From contig DATIYM010000018.1 of NCBI GenBank assembly GCA_035517615.1, positions 1-64,000 of the forward strand: DNA of 64,000 bases, written 5' to 3'. The DNA is from AG25 sp035517615. GTDB lineage: Bacteria; Gemmatimonadota; Gemmatimonadetes; Gemmatimonadales; GWC2-71-9. The first letter of the stretch is position 1, and each line of letters opens with the position of its first letter. Below the pieces are notes generated by a model. The model had not been told where the DNA came from. It saw only the letters and a program-made list of their open reading frames with translations, and did no database searches. The position numbers were made by a program, and so were the translations under genes. Of the stretch, positions 10,680 through 18,855 are shown piece by piece.

Positions 10680-11468
10680 TCACCCCCTGGCCCCCTCTCC
10701 CTCCGGGGGGGGTGAGGACCACTCGTGCCGTTCCCAGGAATCGAGCGCGGCGAGCGATTCGGTTTCGAGATGGTAGCGGATGAAGCGTGCCACGAGACGC
10801 CGATGGGCCGCGGCATGCGGGGCGTCGAGCACCGGAAGGTCGGCCTGGGGGTCGTTGAGCGCGAGGAGTACGTGATAATCCTCTGGGGGGAGCCGCGTTG
10901 GCGGACGCGACGGCGCGCAGTGCGGGCAGAGCACCCCACCCTCGGCGGCGCTGAAGGCGATCGGCACGCCGTCGGCCACGATTGCCGCGTCATCGCGCAC
11001 GCAGGTCGAGAGCGCCGGCCCAAACCCGAGCTCACGTACCAGCACCCAGAGCCCTCGCACGCCCGCCGCGGTTTGCGCCTCGGGCGCGACGGAGACGAGC
11101 ATGTCGAGCACGGCCGTGAGCGTATCGAACGCGGTCGGGAGTGGGGCGGGGGGCGCCATCTTGAGCATCACCTCGGCCACGGCGGCGGCGGCGGTGAAGC
11201 GCTCCAGGTCCGAGGCCAGGCCGCGACGCAAATTGGCGACATCGAAGGCCCCCAGCGTGTGCAGATCGCGCGACTCCTTGTAGTAGATCTGCACGTCGCC
11301 CTCGCTCAGAAATTCGATCGCCGCGCCGAACCGGCTGTGCGGGCGGAGCGCGCCCTTCGCGATCGCGCTCTGCACGCCGATATCGCGCGTCGCGAGCCGC
11401 ACGATTTTCGAGCTCTCGCTATAGCGATGGGTCCGGAGCACGACGGCGCGGGTGGTAACGAGCGGCAT
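10680..11468 (-). CDS. recO: DNA repair protein RecO
   Basis: A 262-residue mediator of the RecFOR pathway, which loads RecA on SSB-covered gaps. The N-terminal OB fold begins VTTRAVVLRTHRYSESSKIV, followed by the characteristic IAKGALR-HSRFGAAIEF. The helical C-terminal part has a zinc-binding cluster (single Cys near 155, then CPHC near 191). The ATG overlaps the stop of the propeller lipoprotein gene (ATGA), which links it to the B12 uptake operon. Confidence 0.92.
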   Translation of the reverse strand: MPLVTTRAVVLRTHRYSESSKIVRLATRDIGVQSAIAKGALRPHSRFGAAIEFLSEGDVQIYYKESRDLHTLGAFDVANLRRGLASDLERFTAAAAVAEVMLKMAPPAPLPTAFDTLTAVLDMLVSVAPEAQTAAGVRGLWVLVRELGFGPALSTCVRDDAAIVADGVPIAFSAAEGGVLCPHCAPSRPPTRLPPEDYHVLLALNDPQADLPVLDAPHAAAHRRLVARFIRYHLETESLAALDSWERHEWSSPPPEGEGARG

Positions 11469-12511
11469 CAGGGTACGAGCGTGGTCGCGGCGGCAACGGG
11501 GCAGATGCCGACCGGAATCTGCTGGTCGTCATGGTACTCGGGAGGAGGAGACAGCACGTGCAGCGTGCCCGGCGCCGTGCAATCTCCCCGGTCGAACGCA
11601 TATACGCGTCCGGCCTCATCGAGCGTGAGTACGGCGATGCCGGCGCCTCCCGGTTTCAAGCCCTGTCCGGCGCCGCGCAGCAGCATGCGCCGCGACGTGT
11701 CGATTTCGAGAATGCCTTCGGTCTGTGAAGCCACAAGCAAACGCCCGGCCGGATGATAGACGGCCGGGCCGGGAGATTCGCCGAGGCCGTTCACGACAAC
11801 AAGCTCGGAGTGCGACACCGGATCCACAATCGACACCTTGCCATCGGCCTTGCCTGGGGTACCCGCCTCCACGACGTAGATGAGCCCGTCTTCCCCGACG
11901 ATGGCGTAGCGGGCATTGGTACCCGTCAGCGGAATCGAATCGGGAGACGCGAGCGCGCCGGTCTCCTGGGATCGCACCCGGATCCAGGCTGAACCGGTCG
12001 GCACGCCACCCGAGAGATTCGTGTTGGTGACGAACACGAACCCCTGGGCCACCACGACCGCCTGAGGATATGCCTCTCCCGCGAATGTGGTAATGGCGCT
12101 GGTGCGAAAGTCCACGCGGCTCACGCTGTTCAGCGCCGTATTCGCCACCCACGCGACCGAATCCCTCGTGATCGCAATGCCGCCGGCGCCCGATCCGGCG
12201 GGCAGCGGACGGAAGGCCAGCTCCGGGACACGCCCGTTCGTGAAATCGTAGACGGCGATCGCGCCGGAATCGAGCGCGGGAATCGCGAGGAGACTCGAGC
12301 CCTGGACCGCCGCCGTTCGCGCTGTCGCCCCGGGGGGGGCCATGGCGTTGGTGACGACGGAATGGTCGTCCACGGAAACGAGCGAGAGCGTACGGCTCGT
12401 ACTGTTCACGGCGACCACGACCTGACCTGCCGCCGTCGACTGCTCGAGAGCGTCGCTGCACCCGGTGAGTGCCGCCACCAGGAGCAGTGAAGCGGAAGCT
12501 GCTGCGCGCAT
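11468..12511 (-). CDS. seven-bladed beta-propeller lipoprotein, BtuG-like candidate
   Basis: A 347-residue lipoprotein with signal peptide and lipobox LTGC (Cys18). The mature chain shows seven YncE-like blades, each an xVYVAN-type strand followed by a turn and a second strand. Examples are VVVAVNSTSRTLSLV, SVAWVANTALNSVSRV, FVFVTNTN, LIYVVEAG, LLVASQTEGILEID and RVYAFDRG. The gene follows btuB by 11 bases in an operon headed by a cobalamin riboswitch. In Bacteroides, the lipoprotein BtuG is a seven-bladed propeller encoded next to btuB that binds B12 very tightly at the cell surface. By fold, anchor and context this is a candidate functional counterpart. The propeller family is broad, so identity is inferred rather than proven. 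Confidence 0.7.
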   Translation of the reverse strand: MRAAASASLLLVAALTGCSDALEQSTAAGQVVVAVNSTSRTLSLVSVDDHSVVTNAMAPPGATARTAAVQGSSLLAIPALDSGAIAVYDFTNGRVPELAFRPLPAGSGAGGIAITRDSVAWVANTALNSVSRVDFRTSAITTFAGEAYPQAVVVAQGFVFVTNTNLSGGVPTGSAWIRVRSQETGALASPDSIPLTGTNARYAIVGEDGLIYVVEAGTPGKADGKVSIVDPVSHSELVVVNGLGESPGPAVYHPAGRLLVASQTEGILEIDTSRRMLLRGAGQGLKPGGAGIAVLTLDEAGRVYAFDRGDCTAPGTLHVLSPPPEYHDDQQIPVGICPVAAATTLVP

Positions 12512-12522
12512 GCTCGCCTAAG

Positions 12523-14460
12523 TTAATAACCGAACCGCAGCTCTGCCCCCGCGAGAATGGTGCGCCGCCGCGCCGGGAAATTCGCGATCTCCTCGTAGCT
12601 CCGGTCGAACAGGTTCTCCACCCGCAGCCGGGCCGCGAGGCCGGGCGAGGTTCCGCGCGCCTCAATGATTTCGGCGCTGGCCGCCACGTCCCAGCGCGAG
12701 TAGGCAGGCAGCGTGACGCGCGCGAAGGTGGCGAAATCGATGTCCTCGCGGTCGCCGACGTACAGAGCCGTAACAGCCGTGTGAATGCGGTGCGGCAGCT
12801 CGCAGGCGAGTGTCGCGCTGGCCGAGTTCTTTGGTCGCCGGAGGAGCGGGGCGCCCGCCAGGAACTGCGCGGCCGGACTGCTGCTCGCGCCGCCTTTTGT
12901 AACGTAGGCATCGAGCCAGGTGTACGAGCCGCTCAATCGTGCCGCGCGGCCGAGCGGCGCGTCGAGCCCCAGCTCGACGCCTTTCGAGGTGGCTTCGGGA
13001 ACGTTGAGGTAGTTGGGGCCGGTGGAGCTGCCGTCGTAATCAATCAGATCGCGGAATCGCTGATTGAAGTACGTCGCCCGTGCGCTCGCGCCCCGCGATC
13101 CGAAGCGCTGCTCGAGCCCGAGCTCCCAGCTCTGCGAATGCTCGGGCTTGAGATCGGGATTCCCCTGCACCAATCCGGTGGCAAAGTTCTGGTAAAACGT
13201 CGGCTCCTTGAACCCCGTGCCGACGGAGCCGATTGCGCGCGCGCGGGCCCCGAGATGCAGCGCGCCCCCGATCCGGTACGTTCCCCAGGTACCGAATTGC
13301 TCGTTGTCATCGATCCGGGCGCCGAGCATCAGGTTCACCAGCCGCTGGCCCCCGGTCACGAGCTGAGCGTACGCCGCGCCGTTGTTTCGGGCCCGCATCG
13401 TGTCGAGCGTCGCGCCTTCCATCGTTTCTCGCTCGAACGCGCCGCCCACGGTCAGCACGTCGCCCGCGTCACGCCGGCCCAGGTGCACGTTACTCCGGGC
13501 GTCCACGTTCGCCCGCCCCGTCCAGTCCGAGCTGGCGAAGGGAAACGTGGTCGAGTCGGTGGGGCTGTTGGGGGCGATCGAATAGAGATAGTTCTTGCGA
13601 TCCCATCCCATGGAGACGTGACCGTCCACCCGTTCGGAGAACGAGTGCCCCAGGTCCAATCCCACCATCGGTCCGCGCACGAGTTGGTGCTGGTTATTGC
13701 TGACCACGGCGCCGGAACCGTCGGTCGGAAAATGATACAGCGCGTCGATGTACCGCAGGGAGAGCGCCGCCTCACTCCCCGAATCGAGACTGAACCGGAG
13801 CCGCGCGCTGGCGACGTCGTTGCGATAATCGTTGTCGACAGGATAGATCCCGTCCGACGAGAACCGCGAGATCGCCACCAGGTAGCTCGCGCGCTCCGCT
13901 CCGCCCGACAGGCTCGCGTCGAACGCGCCGCTCGAGTACGTGCCGCCGAGCCCCGAAATCACGCCCTGCCCCGGACCGCGTCCGTCGCGCGTGAACACCT
14001 GCACCACGCCGGTGACGGCGTCGGATCCGTATAACACGCTCGCCGGGCCGCGCACGATCTCGATCCGGTCCACCCCCCCGGTGGTGAGATTCGCGAAGTC
14101 GTACGATTCTCCCGGGCCGCCCGGCGCGAGCTGCGGCACGCCGTCCACCAGCACCTTCACGTATCCCGCTTCGCCGCCTCGCAGAAACAGCGAGGTCACG
14201 CCGCCGTAGGAGCCGGACGCGGTGACGCTCGCGGCGGGAACGGTCCGGAGCGCCTCTCCGACGTTGAAGACGCTCTCGTGAGACAGGGTCGTGCCCGAGA
14301 GCACCGTGACGGCGGCGGGGATGGCGCTCGCCTCAGTGGGAATCTTCGTCGCCGTCACGACCACCGGCGCGAGAGCCGCCGTATCTCGCGGCTCCTGCGC
14401 ATCGAGACCCGACGCCGCCACGAGAACACCAGCAAGGGAAACCACGACGCGTGAGATCAT
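12523..14460 (-). CDS. btuB: TonB-dependent vitamin B12 receptor
   Basis: A 645-residue outer membrane receptor importing cobalamin with TonB energy. It has a signal peptide (cleavage after GLDAQ), a TonB-box-like stretch APVVVTATK near residue 35, a plug domain (VGEALRTVPA, LFLRGGEAGYVKVLVDG, VDRIEIVRGPASVLYGS) and a long C-terminal barrel ending ELRFGY. The receptor resembles BtuB/CirA. The cobalamin assignment rests on the riboswitch and the adjacent btuFCD genes. The start at 14460 overlaps the btuD stop (ATGA) and begins the signal peptide MISRVVVSLAG. Confidence 0.9.
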   Translation of the reverse strand: MISRVVVSLAGVLVAASGLDAQEPRDTAALAPVVVTATKIPTEASAIPAAVTVLSGTTLSHESVFNVGEALRTVPAASVTASGSYGGVTSLFLRGGEAGYVKVLVDGVPQLAPGGPGESYDFANLTTGGVDRIEIVRGPASVLYGSDAVTGVVQVFTRDGRGPGQGVISGLGGTYSSGAFDASLSGGAERASYLVAISRFSSDGIYPVDNDYRNDVASARLRFSLDSGSEAALSLRYIDALYHFPTDGSGAVVSNNQHQLVRGPMVGLDLGHSFSERVDGHVSMGWDRKNYLYSIAPNSPTDSTTFPFASSDWTGRANVDARSNVHLGRRDAGDVLTVGGAFERETMEGATLDTMRARNNGAAYAQLVTGGQRLVNLMLGARIDDNEQFGTWGTYRIGGALHLGARARAIGSVGTGFKEPTFYQNFATGLVQGNPDLKPEHSQSWELGLEQRFGSRGASARATYFNQRFRDLIDYDGSSTGPNYLNVPEATSKGVELGLDAPLGRAARLSGSYTWLDAYVTKGGASSSPAAQFLAGAPLLRRPKNSASATLACELPHRIHTAVTALYVGDREDIDFATFARVTLPAYSRWDVAASAEIIEARGTSPGLAARLRVENLFDRSYEEIANFPARRRTILAGAELRFGY

Positions 14461-15272
14461 CAACGATCCTTTGGAAGCGGGGACGGAGCGCGGAGCGGAA
14501 CCATCTGCGGGCGGCCGTCGATCCGCTCGATGCGGATGGGCCACTGGAACACGGCTTCGAGCCGCTCCGCAGTGAGCACCTGCTCGGGCGAGCCCGTGGC
14601 CGCCGCGCGACCGGCGGCGAGGAGCACTACACGGTCGGCATATCGGGCGGCCAGGTTCACCTCGTGGGTGATGAACAGCACGGCGAGCCCCTGCGAGTCC
14701 ACCAGCGCGCGCAGCAGCTCGAACAGCTCCATCTCGTGGCGCACGTCGAGACTCGAAGTCGGCTCGTCGAGCACGAGCAGCCTGGGCTCCTGCGCCAGCG
14801 CCCGCGCGAGCCGCACGCGCTGATATTCACCGCCCGAGAGCGACCAGATCGAGCGGTCGGCAAGCTGCTCCACGTCGCAGCGCACTAGAGCACGATCCAC
14901 TGCGGCGCGGTCGGCATCTCCCGCCGTGCCCCACAGCGAGAGATGGGGATACCGGCCGAGCAGCACCGTCTCGCGCACGCGCTGGGGAAAGAGGTTGTCT
15001 TCGCGCTGCGGCATGACCGCCACGCGGCGCGCGAGATCGCGGCGCGACCATTCATGCGCGCGACGCTCGAGCACGCGCGCGGTTCCCGCATCGGGCGTCA
15101 CCACGCCCAGCGCGAGCCGCACCAGGGTCGTCTTGCCGCTGCCGTTCGGGCCTAGGACGGCGGTGAAATCGCCGCCTCGCACTTCGAGCGAGATGTCCTG
15201 CACGGCGGGAGCGGCCGCGCGCGGATAGCGGTACGCGACGTCGCGCAGCTCGAGAATCACCGCGCGGTCCAT
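14460..15272 (-). CDS. btuD: cobalamin ABC transporter ATP-binding protein
   Basis: A 270-residue ABC ATPase that powers the BtuCD permease. Walker A is GPNGSGKTTLVRLAL, the Q-loop is MPQRED, the signature LSGGEYQRVRLARAL is intact, Walker B is LLVLDEPTSSLD, and the switch His lies in ITHEVN. A C-terminal tail ends LRAPSPLPKDR. The start at 15272 overlaps the last codons of btuC, so translation is probably coupled. It belongs to the FecE/BtuD subgroup. Confidence 0.94.
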   Translation of the reverse strand: MDRAVILELRDVAYRYPRAAAPAVQDISLEVRGGDFTAVLGPNGSGKTTLVRLALGVVTPDAGTARVLERRAHEWSRRDLARRVAVMPQREDNLFPQRVRETVLLGRYPHLSLWGTAGDADRAAVDRALVRCDVEQLADRSIWSLSGGEYQRVRLARALAQEPRLLVLDEPTSSLDVRHEMELFELLRALVDSQGLAVLFITHEVNLAARYADRVVLLAAGRAAATGSPEQVLTAERLEAVFQWPIRIERIDGRPQMVPLRAPSPLPKDR

Positions 15273-16198
15273 TGGCGCATGAGCAGCGCGAACGTCGGCA
15301 CCCCGACGAGCGCGGTGACGATTCCGACCGGCAGCTCCCGCGGCGCCACAACCACCCGAGCGAGCGTGTCCGCGAGCGTCACGAGCACCCCCCCGCCCAG
15401 GAACGCGGCCGGAAACAGCGCGCGATGGGTTCTTCCCCACACGGCGCGCATGGCGTGCGGCACGATCAATCCGACGAAGCCGATGATCCCCGACACTGAG
15501 ACGGCGACCGCCGTGAGCAGCGACGCCGCGATGTAGACCTGGCGTCTGACGCGCGTGACGTCGGCGCCGAGATACCCCGCCGGCTCCTCGCCGAGCGCGA
15601 GCAGGTCGAGCGGGCGTGCCGCGGCGAACAGCGTCACGAGCGGCAACGGTAGTGACGCGCACACCAGCCACACCGAGCTCCACGACGCGTTACCGAGTCC
15701 GCCCCACAGCCAGAGCATTGCGTTGCGAAGCAGCGCGGCGTTGGCCAGCGATACGATCGCGGTCGTCACGGCAGCCGAAAACGCGCCGACCGCGACGCCG
15801 CCGAGGATAAGCACCCGCGGATCGAGCTCTGCCCCCCCGACGAGCCCGATACGATATACGAGGACCATCGCGATCAAGGCGCCGGCAAAGGCCGCGAGCG
15901 CCACCGGCAAGGCGCCCGACGCGTGTGCCGCGATCGCGACCACGGCGCCCAAGCCCGCACCGCCCGAGAGGCCGAGCAGAAACGGGTCCGCGAGAGGATT
16001 CCGCACGATCGCCTGCAGCGCCGCGCCCGACACCCCGAGCGCACCGCCTACGAGAAAGGCAAGCACTCCGCGTGGCAGGCGGATCGAGCGCACGATGTCC
16101 GAGGTCGCGAGCGCGGCGACGGGCACGTGAGTTGGTCCGAGCGCCACCGCAACGAGCAGCGCCAGCGCCGCGACGAGCCCGAGACCGAGCCACTTCAT
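15257..16198 (-). CDS. btuC: cobalamin ABC transporter permease
   Basis: A 313-residue inner membrane permease of the FecCD/BtuC family with about nine to ten hydrophobic helices. Diagnostic blocks are RLPRGVLAFLVGGALGVSGA, the NPLADPFLLGLSGGAGLGAV loop and the cytoplasmic coupling region SGIIGFVGLIVPHAMR. The ATG start overlaps the btuF stop (ATGA). It pairs with BtuD and receives B12 from BtuF. Confidence 0.94.
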   Translation of the reverse strand: MKWLGLGLVAALALLVAVALGPTHVPVAALATSDIVRSIRLPRGVLAFLVGGALGVSGAALQAIVRNPLADPFLLGLSGGAGLGAVVAIAAHASGALPVALAAFAGALIAMVLVYRIGLVGGAELDPRVLILGGVAVGAFSAAVTTAIVSLANAALLRNAMLWLWGGLGNASWSSVWLVCASLPLPLVTLFAAARPLDLLALGEEPAGYLGADVTRVRRQVYIAASLLTAVAVSVSGIIGFVGLIVPHAMRAVWGRTHRALFPAAFLGGGVLVTLADTLARVVVAPRELPVGIVTALVGVPTFALLMRQWTAR

Positions 16199-17088
16199 CG
16201 CGCACTCCGGAGCAGGCGCCCGAGCTCCGCCACGGCGCTGTCGGCGCGCGGCGATGGATGGCCGAACAGCGACCCGCCCAGCACCACGAAGCGCCGCTCG
16301 CGCACGGCCCGGATCGCCTGCCATGCCGGTCCCGCGGCGAACGCGGGCGGCGCGGGATGCGGTACCGCGCTGTCGGCCAGAGTGACGAGCACATCGGGGT
16401 CGCGCACCGCCAGCGTTTCGAGCGAGACCACGCTCGATGCGGCACGCAGGTCGTGGAACACGTTGCGTGCGCCCGCGAGGCGCGCCAGCTCGTCGAGATA
16501 GCTCTCGCCGCCGATGACGATTGGTGGATTGTCCCAGGTGATGTACGCGAGCGAGACGCCGAGCGCCGGCGCGGGCGCGGTCGCGATGCGCTCGATCCGG
16601 CGGGCGATCGAATCGGCACCTGCGCTGTCGCGCGTCAGCACGCCGACGAGCCGCGCGTCACGTGCCAGGTCCATCAGCCGGTCCTGCCGCAGCACGAGCG
16701 CCGGAATCTCGAGCCGCTCGAGCTCGCCCGCGGCCCGGAGATCGAGCGGCGACTGGTACAGCACTACCAGATCGGGCCGCCGCGCCACGATGGCCTCGAT
16801 GTTCGGCTCAAGACCGTCGCCCACGCTCGGCACGCGCTTCGCCGCGTCGGGATAGTCACACCACGTCGTCCGCCCCACCACACGAGGACCGACGCCGAGC
16901 GCGAACAGCAGCTCGGTGATGGCGGGCGAGAGCGAGACGATGCGTTGCGCGGGATGCGCGAGCCGGACGACGCGCTGCGCGTCGTCCGTGACCGCAAGAG
17001 ACGCCGTTTGCCCACCTCGTCGCTGCCACGGAATGGCGGCGAGGACCAGGAGGCCCGCGAGGTGTGTGCGATGTGCCCGTCGGCGCAT
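16195..17088 (-). CDS. btuF: periplasmic cobalamin-binding protein
   Basis: A 297-residue solute-binding protein of the class III (BtuF/FhuD) fold. The N-terminus (MRRRAHRTHLAGLLVLAAIP) looks like a signal peptide or anchor. Then come IVSLSPAITELLFALGVG, TTWCDYPDAAKRVPSVGDG and IVARRPDLVV, the usual first lobe. The C-terminal lobe includes FVVLGGSLFGHP. The ATG at 17088 was chosen because it follows a G-rich ribosome site at a spacing of about 11 and begins the hydrophobic leader; a GTG ten codons upstream is less likely. It is the first gene after the cobalamin riboswitch. Confidence 0.92.
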   Translation of the reverse strand: MRRRAHRTHLAGLLVLAAIPWQRRGGQTASLAVTDDAQRVVRLAHPAQRIVSLSPAITELLFALGVGPRVVGRTTWCDYPDAAKRVPSVGDGLEPNIEAIVARRPDLVVLYQSPLDLRAAGELERLEIPALVLRQDRLMDLARDARLVGVLTRDSAGADSIARRIERIATAPAPALGVSLAYITWDNPPIVIGGESYLDELARLAGARNVFHDLRAASSVVSLETLAVRDPDVLVTLADSAVPHPAPPAFAAGPAWQAIRAVRERRFVVLGGSLFGHPSPRADSAVAELGRLLRSAR

Positions 17089-17097
17089 AGCGACAAT

Positions 17098-17125
17098 GCC
17101 CACCCCCGACGGAGCGGAGATGGGC
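17098..17125 (-). promoter_or_regulatory. hairpin covering the btuF ribosome site
   Basis: On the minus strand a 10-bp stem (GCCCATCTCC with GGGGGTGGGC, two G-T pairs) closes an 8-base loop. The 3' arm contains the only plausible Shine-Dalgarno sequence for btuF (about 17100-17107). It lies between the cobalamin aptamer and the start codon, so it is a candidate expression platform that would block translation initiation. Alternative pairing with the aptamer was not worked out. Confidence 0.6.
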
Positions 17126-17189
17126 AAGCGACTGCGCCGAGTTGCGCAGCGCCACCATCCCTCCCGCGAGGGACTCAACAGGTGGCGCG

Positions 17190-17330
17190 AACGAGGAGGT
17201 CTCCTGGCTCCGGGCTCGCGGCTCGCCTTCCCGGTTTCCCAGTGGCGTTGAGCCGCTACCTGCCCGTTACAGTGGCGGGGCCGCGCCGGACTCGCACCGG
17301 CTTCCGTTGATCCCCGTTCGCTTTATGTCG
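17190..17330 (-). promoter_or_regulatory. cobalamin riboswitch
   Basis: Read on the minus strand this region contains the ordered conserved blocks of a cobalamin aptamer. These are GGAAGCCGGTGCGAGTCCGG, GCCCCGCCACTGTAA, GGGCAGGTAGC, and the B12 box region GCCACTGGGAAACCGGGAAGG followed closely by CCGGAGCCAGGAGACC. It sits directly upstream of btuF, so it should turn down the uptake operon when adenosylcobalamin or a related form is plentiful. Boundaries are approximate. Confidence 0.93.
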
Positions 17331-17338
17331 CGATTAGT

Positions 17339-18346
17339 CTACGAGCCTCGCTCCTCCGCCGCAACCGGCCGCTTCTTGAGCGCCAGCACCAGTCCCAGGA
17401 CCAGCGCCACGGCGAGCAGGGCGACCACGTACGGTATCAGCGCCTGTGCCGAAAACCGGTTCTTCGGGAACGAGACGATCACGCCCGCGGCGGGCGGGAG
17501 CGACGGGATCCGATAGCTCGCGAATCGTCGCTGCTCGATACTCTGAATCCCGTCCGACTGGACATTCGGCGCCGCCACGCGGGCGGTCGTGTCCTCCAGC
17601 AGCAGATCGAGCTCGCCCGTCGGCTGATCGATCGGGATCGCGATTTCCTGGAACGTCGCGGGAACGATGTAGGAGTAACTGAGCTGCTTGGCCTCGCCAG
17701 GCGGAATGGGGCCGAACACGGCGACCGTGTCGCTCGCCGGGCCGCGGAGAAATATCGCTTCCGCCGAGATGTCTCCCTGCCCCGGCTGAAACTGCACGAC
17801 ACCGGCGGGGATCGCACCGCTCCACGTGGGATGGACGGTGTCGTTCGTTATACGCGTGACGGGTGTGGAGTTCTCGAGCGCCAGCAGCTCGAGTACCGGC
17901 CTCGTCCCGTCGTGCTTGTCGGGCCGCGCGACGGTCACGAGCCGCCGCTGTAATCGGATCGGGGGACCGCTCGAGGCGGTGTCGTATACCATGATCGGCT
18001 GCAGCGACACGGCCTCCCCACGGTTCGCGGGCACGGGCTCCGAGAAGTACGCGATTCCGTGATACCAGCTGCTCGCGACGTACATCGCACCCGTGTCCAC
18101 TTTCGCGATCGTGAAGCGATAGCTCCCGTCGCCAGCCGTGCGCATCGAATCGACCGGGCCGCCCTTGCCCTCCATCCCGACGTGGTGCAGCACCACCCAA
18201 CCGCCCGCGACAGGCCTTCGGGTGGGCCCGTTCACGACTTTTCCGGTGACCACAACTCCCTGACCCGCGAGCCTCCCGAAGCAGGCGGCGGTCAAGAGAA
18301 GAAGACTGCGGAGGACGTTACGGCGTGAACTTGCCGAAATCTTCAG
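17339..18346 (-). CDS. surface protein with an N-terminal carboxypeptidase-regulatory-like domain
   Basis: About 320-335 residues. A signal peptide (LRSLLLLTAACFG, cleavage near LAGQ) is followed by a CarboxypepD_reg-like beta domain (VVVTGKVVNGPTRRPVAGGW to about residue 100), a middle beta-rich region and a C-terminal membrane helix (YVVALLAVALVLGLVLALKK). No ATG or GTG fits. A CTG at 18346 gives a natural MKISASSRRNVLRS leader, while a TTG at 18295 would cut the signal peptide short. The gene overlaps the DUF151 gene upstream, so translation may be coupled. It may bind sugars or help assemble the cell surface; the function is not known. Confidence 0.7.
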   Translation of the reverse strand: MKISASSRRNVLRSLLLLTAACFGRLAGQGVVVTGKVVNGPTRRPVAGGWVVLHHVGMEGKGGPVDSMRTAGDGSYRFTIAKVDTGAMYVASSWYHGIAYFSEPVPANRGEAVSLQPIMVYDTASSGPPIRLQRRLVTVARPDKHDGTRPVLELLALENSTPVTRITNDTVHPTWSGAIPAGVVQFQPGQGDISAEAIFLRGPASDTVAVFGPIPPGEAKQLSYSYIVPATFQEIAIPIDQPTGELDLLLEDTTARVAAPNVQSDGIQSIEQRRFASYRIPSLPPAAGVIVSFPKNRFSAQALIPYVVALLAVALVLGLVLALKKRPVAAEERGS

Positions 18347-18845
18347 GATCGAGGTTCTGCAGGTAGGTCTTGAGGGCGTCGCTATCGAGCGACGACGGAC
18401 CCGATTCACCTTCTCCTCCGCCGCCTTCGCCCGAGCCGCCGGGTTCGCTCGTGTCCACGGAGGTAAGGGCGAGGAGATTTTCGCTCGTGAAGATCGGCGC
18501 CTTGAGGCGGAGTGCGATGGCGATCGAGTCCGACGGGCGCGCATCGATCTGAATGACGGCGTCGCCGCGGTACACGTGCAGCTCCGCGTAATACGTGTTC
18601 TCCTTCACCTGGGTGATGATGACCTTCCGGAGATCCGCACCCAGCCCCACGATCACCTGCTTGAGCAAATCGTGCGTGAGCGGTCGCGCGAATTTGACGC
18701 CCGCCAGCTCCATCGCGATCGCGCTCGCTTCGGCGGGTCCGATCCAGATGGGCAGGACCCGCTCGCCTTCGCGTTCCTGGAGGATGACGACCGGCGTATT
18801 GGTCGTGCGATCGAGCCCCACCTGGGCTACCCGGACTTCAATCAC
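18318..18845 (-). CDS. DUF151 bifunctional nuclease family protein
   Basis: A 175-residue protein. Residues 1-130 match the DUF151 (BFN domain) family: TNTPVVILQEREGERVLPIW, IGPAEASAIAMEL, RPLTHDLL and DARPSDSIAIALR. Plant and Thermotoga members have been linked to nuclease activity, but the role in bacteria is not settled. The C-terminal tail is acidic and Gly/Ser-rich. The GTG at 18845 is taken as the start because the domain begins there (VIEVRVAQVGLD); the frame is open a little further up into ahcY. Confidence 0.85.
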   Translation of the reverse strand: MIEVRVAQVGLDRTTNTPVVILQEREGERVLPIWIGPAEASAIAMELAGVKFARPLTHDLLKQVIVGLGADLRKVIITQVKENTYYAELHVYRGDAVIQIDARPSDSIAIALRLKAPIFTSENLLALTSVDTSEPGGSGEGGGGEGESGPSSLDSDALKTYLQNLDPEDFGKFTP

Positions 18846-18855
18846 GACCGAACGA

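Noticed and set aside
17089..17178. Extended N-terminus for BtuF
   Set aside because: It would run through the ribosome site and hairpin of the riboswitch leader; the ATG at 17088 begins the signal peptide.
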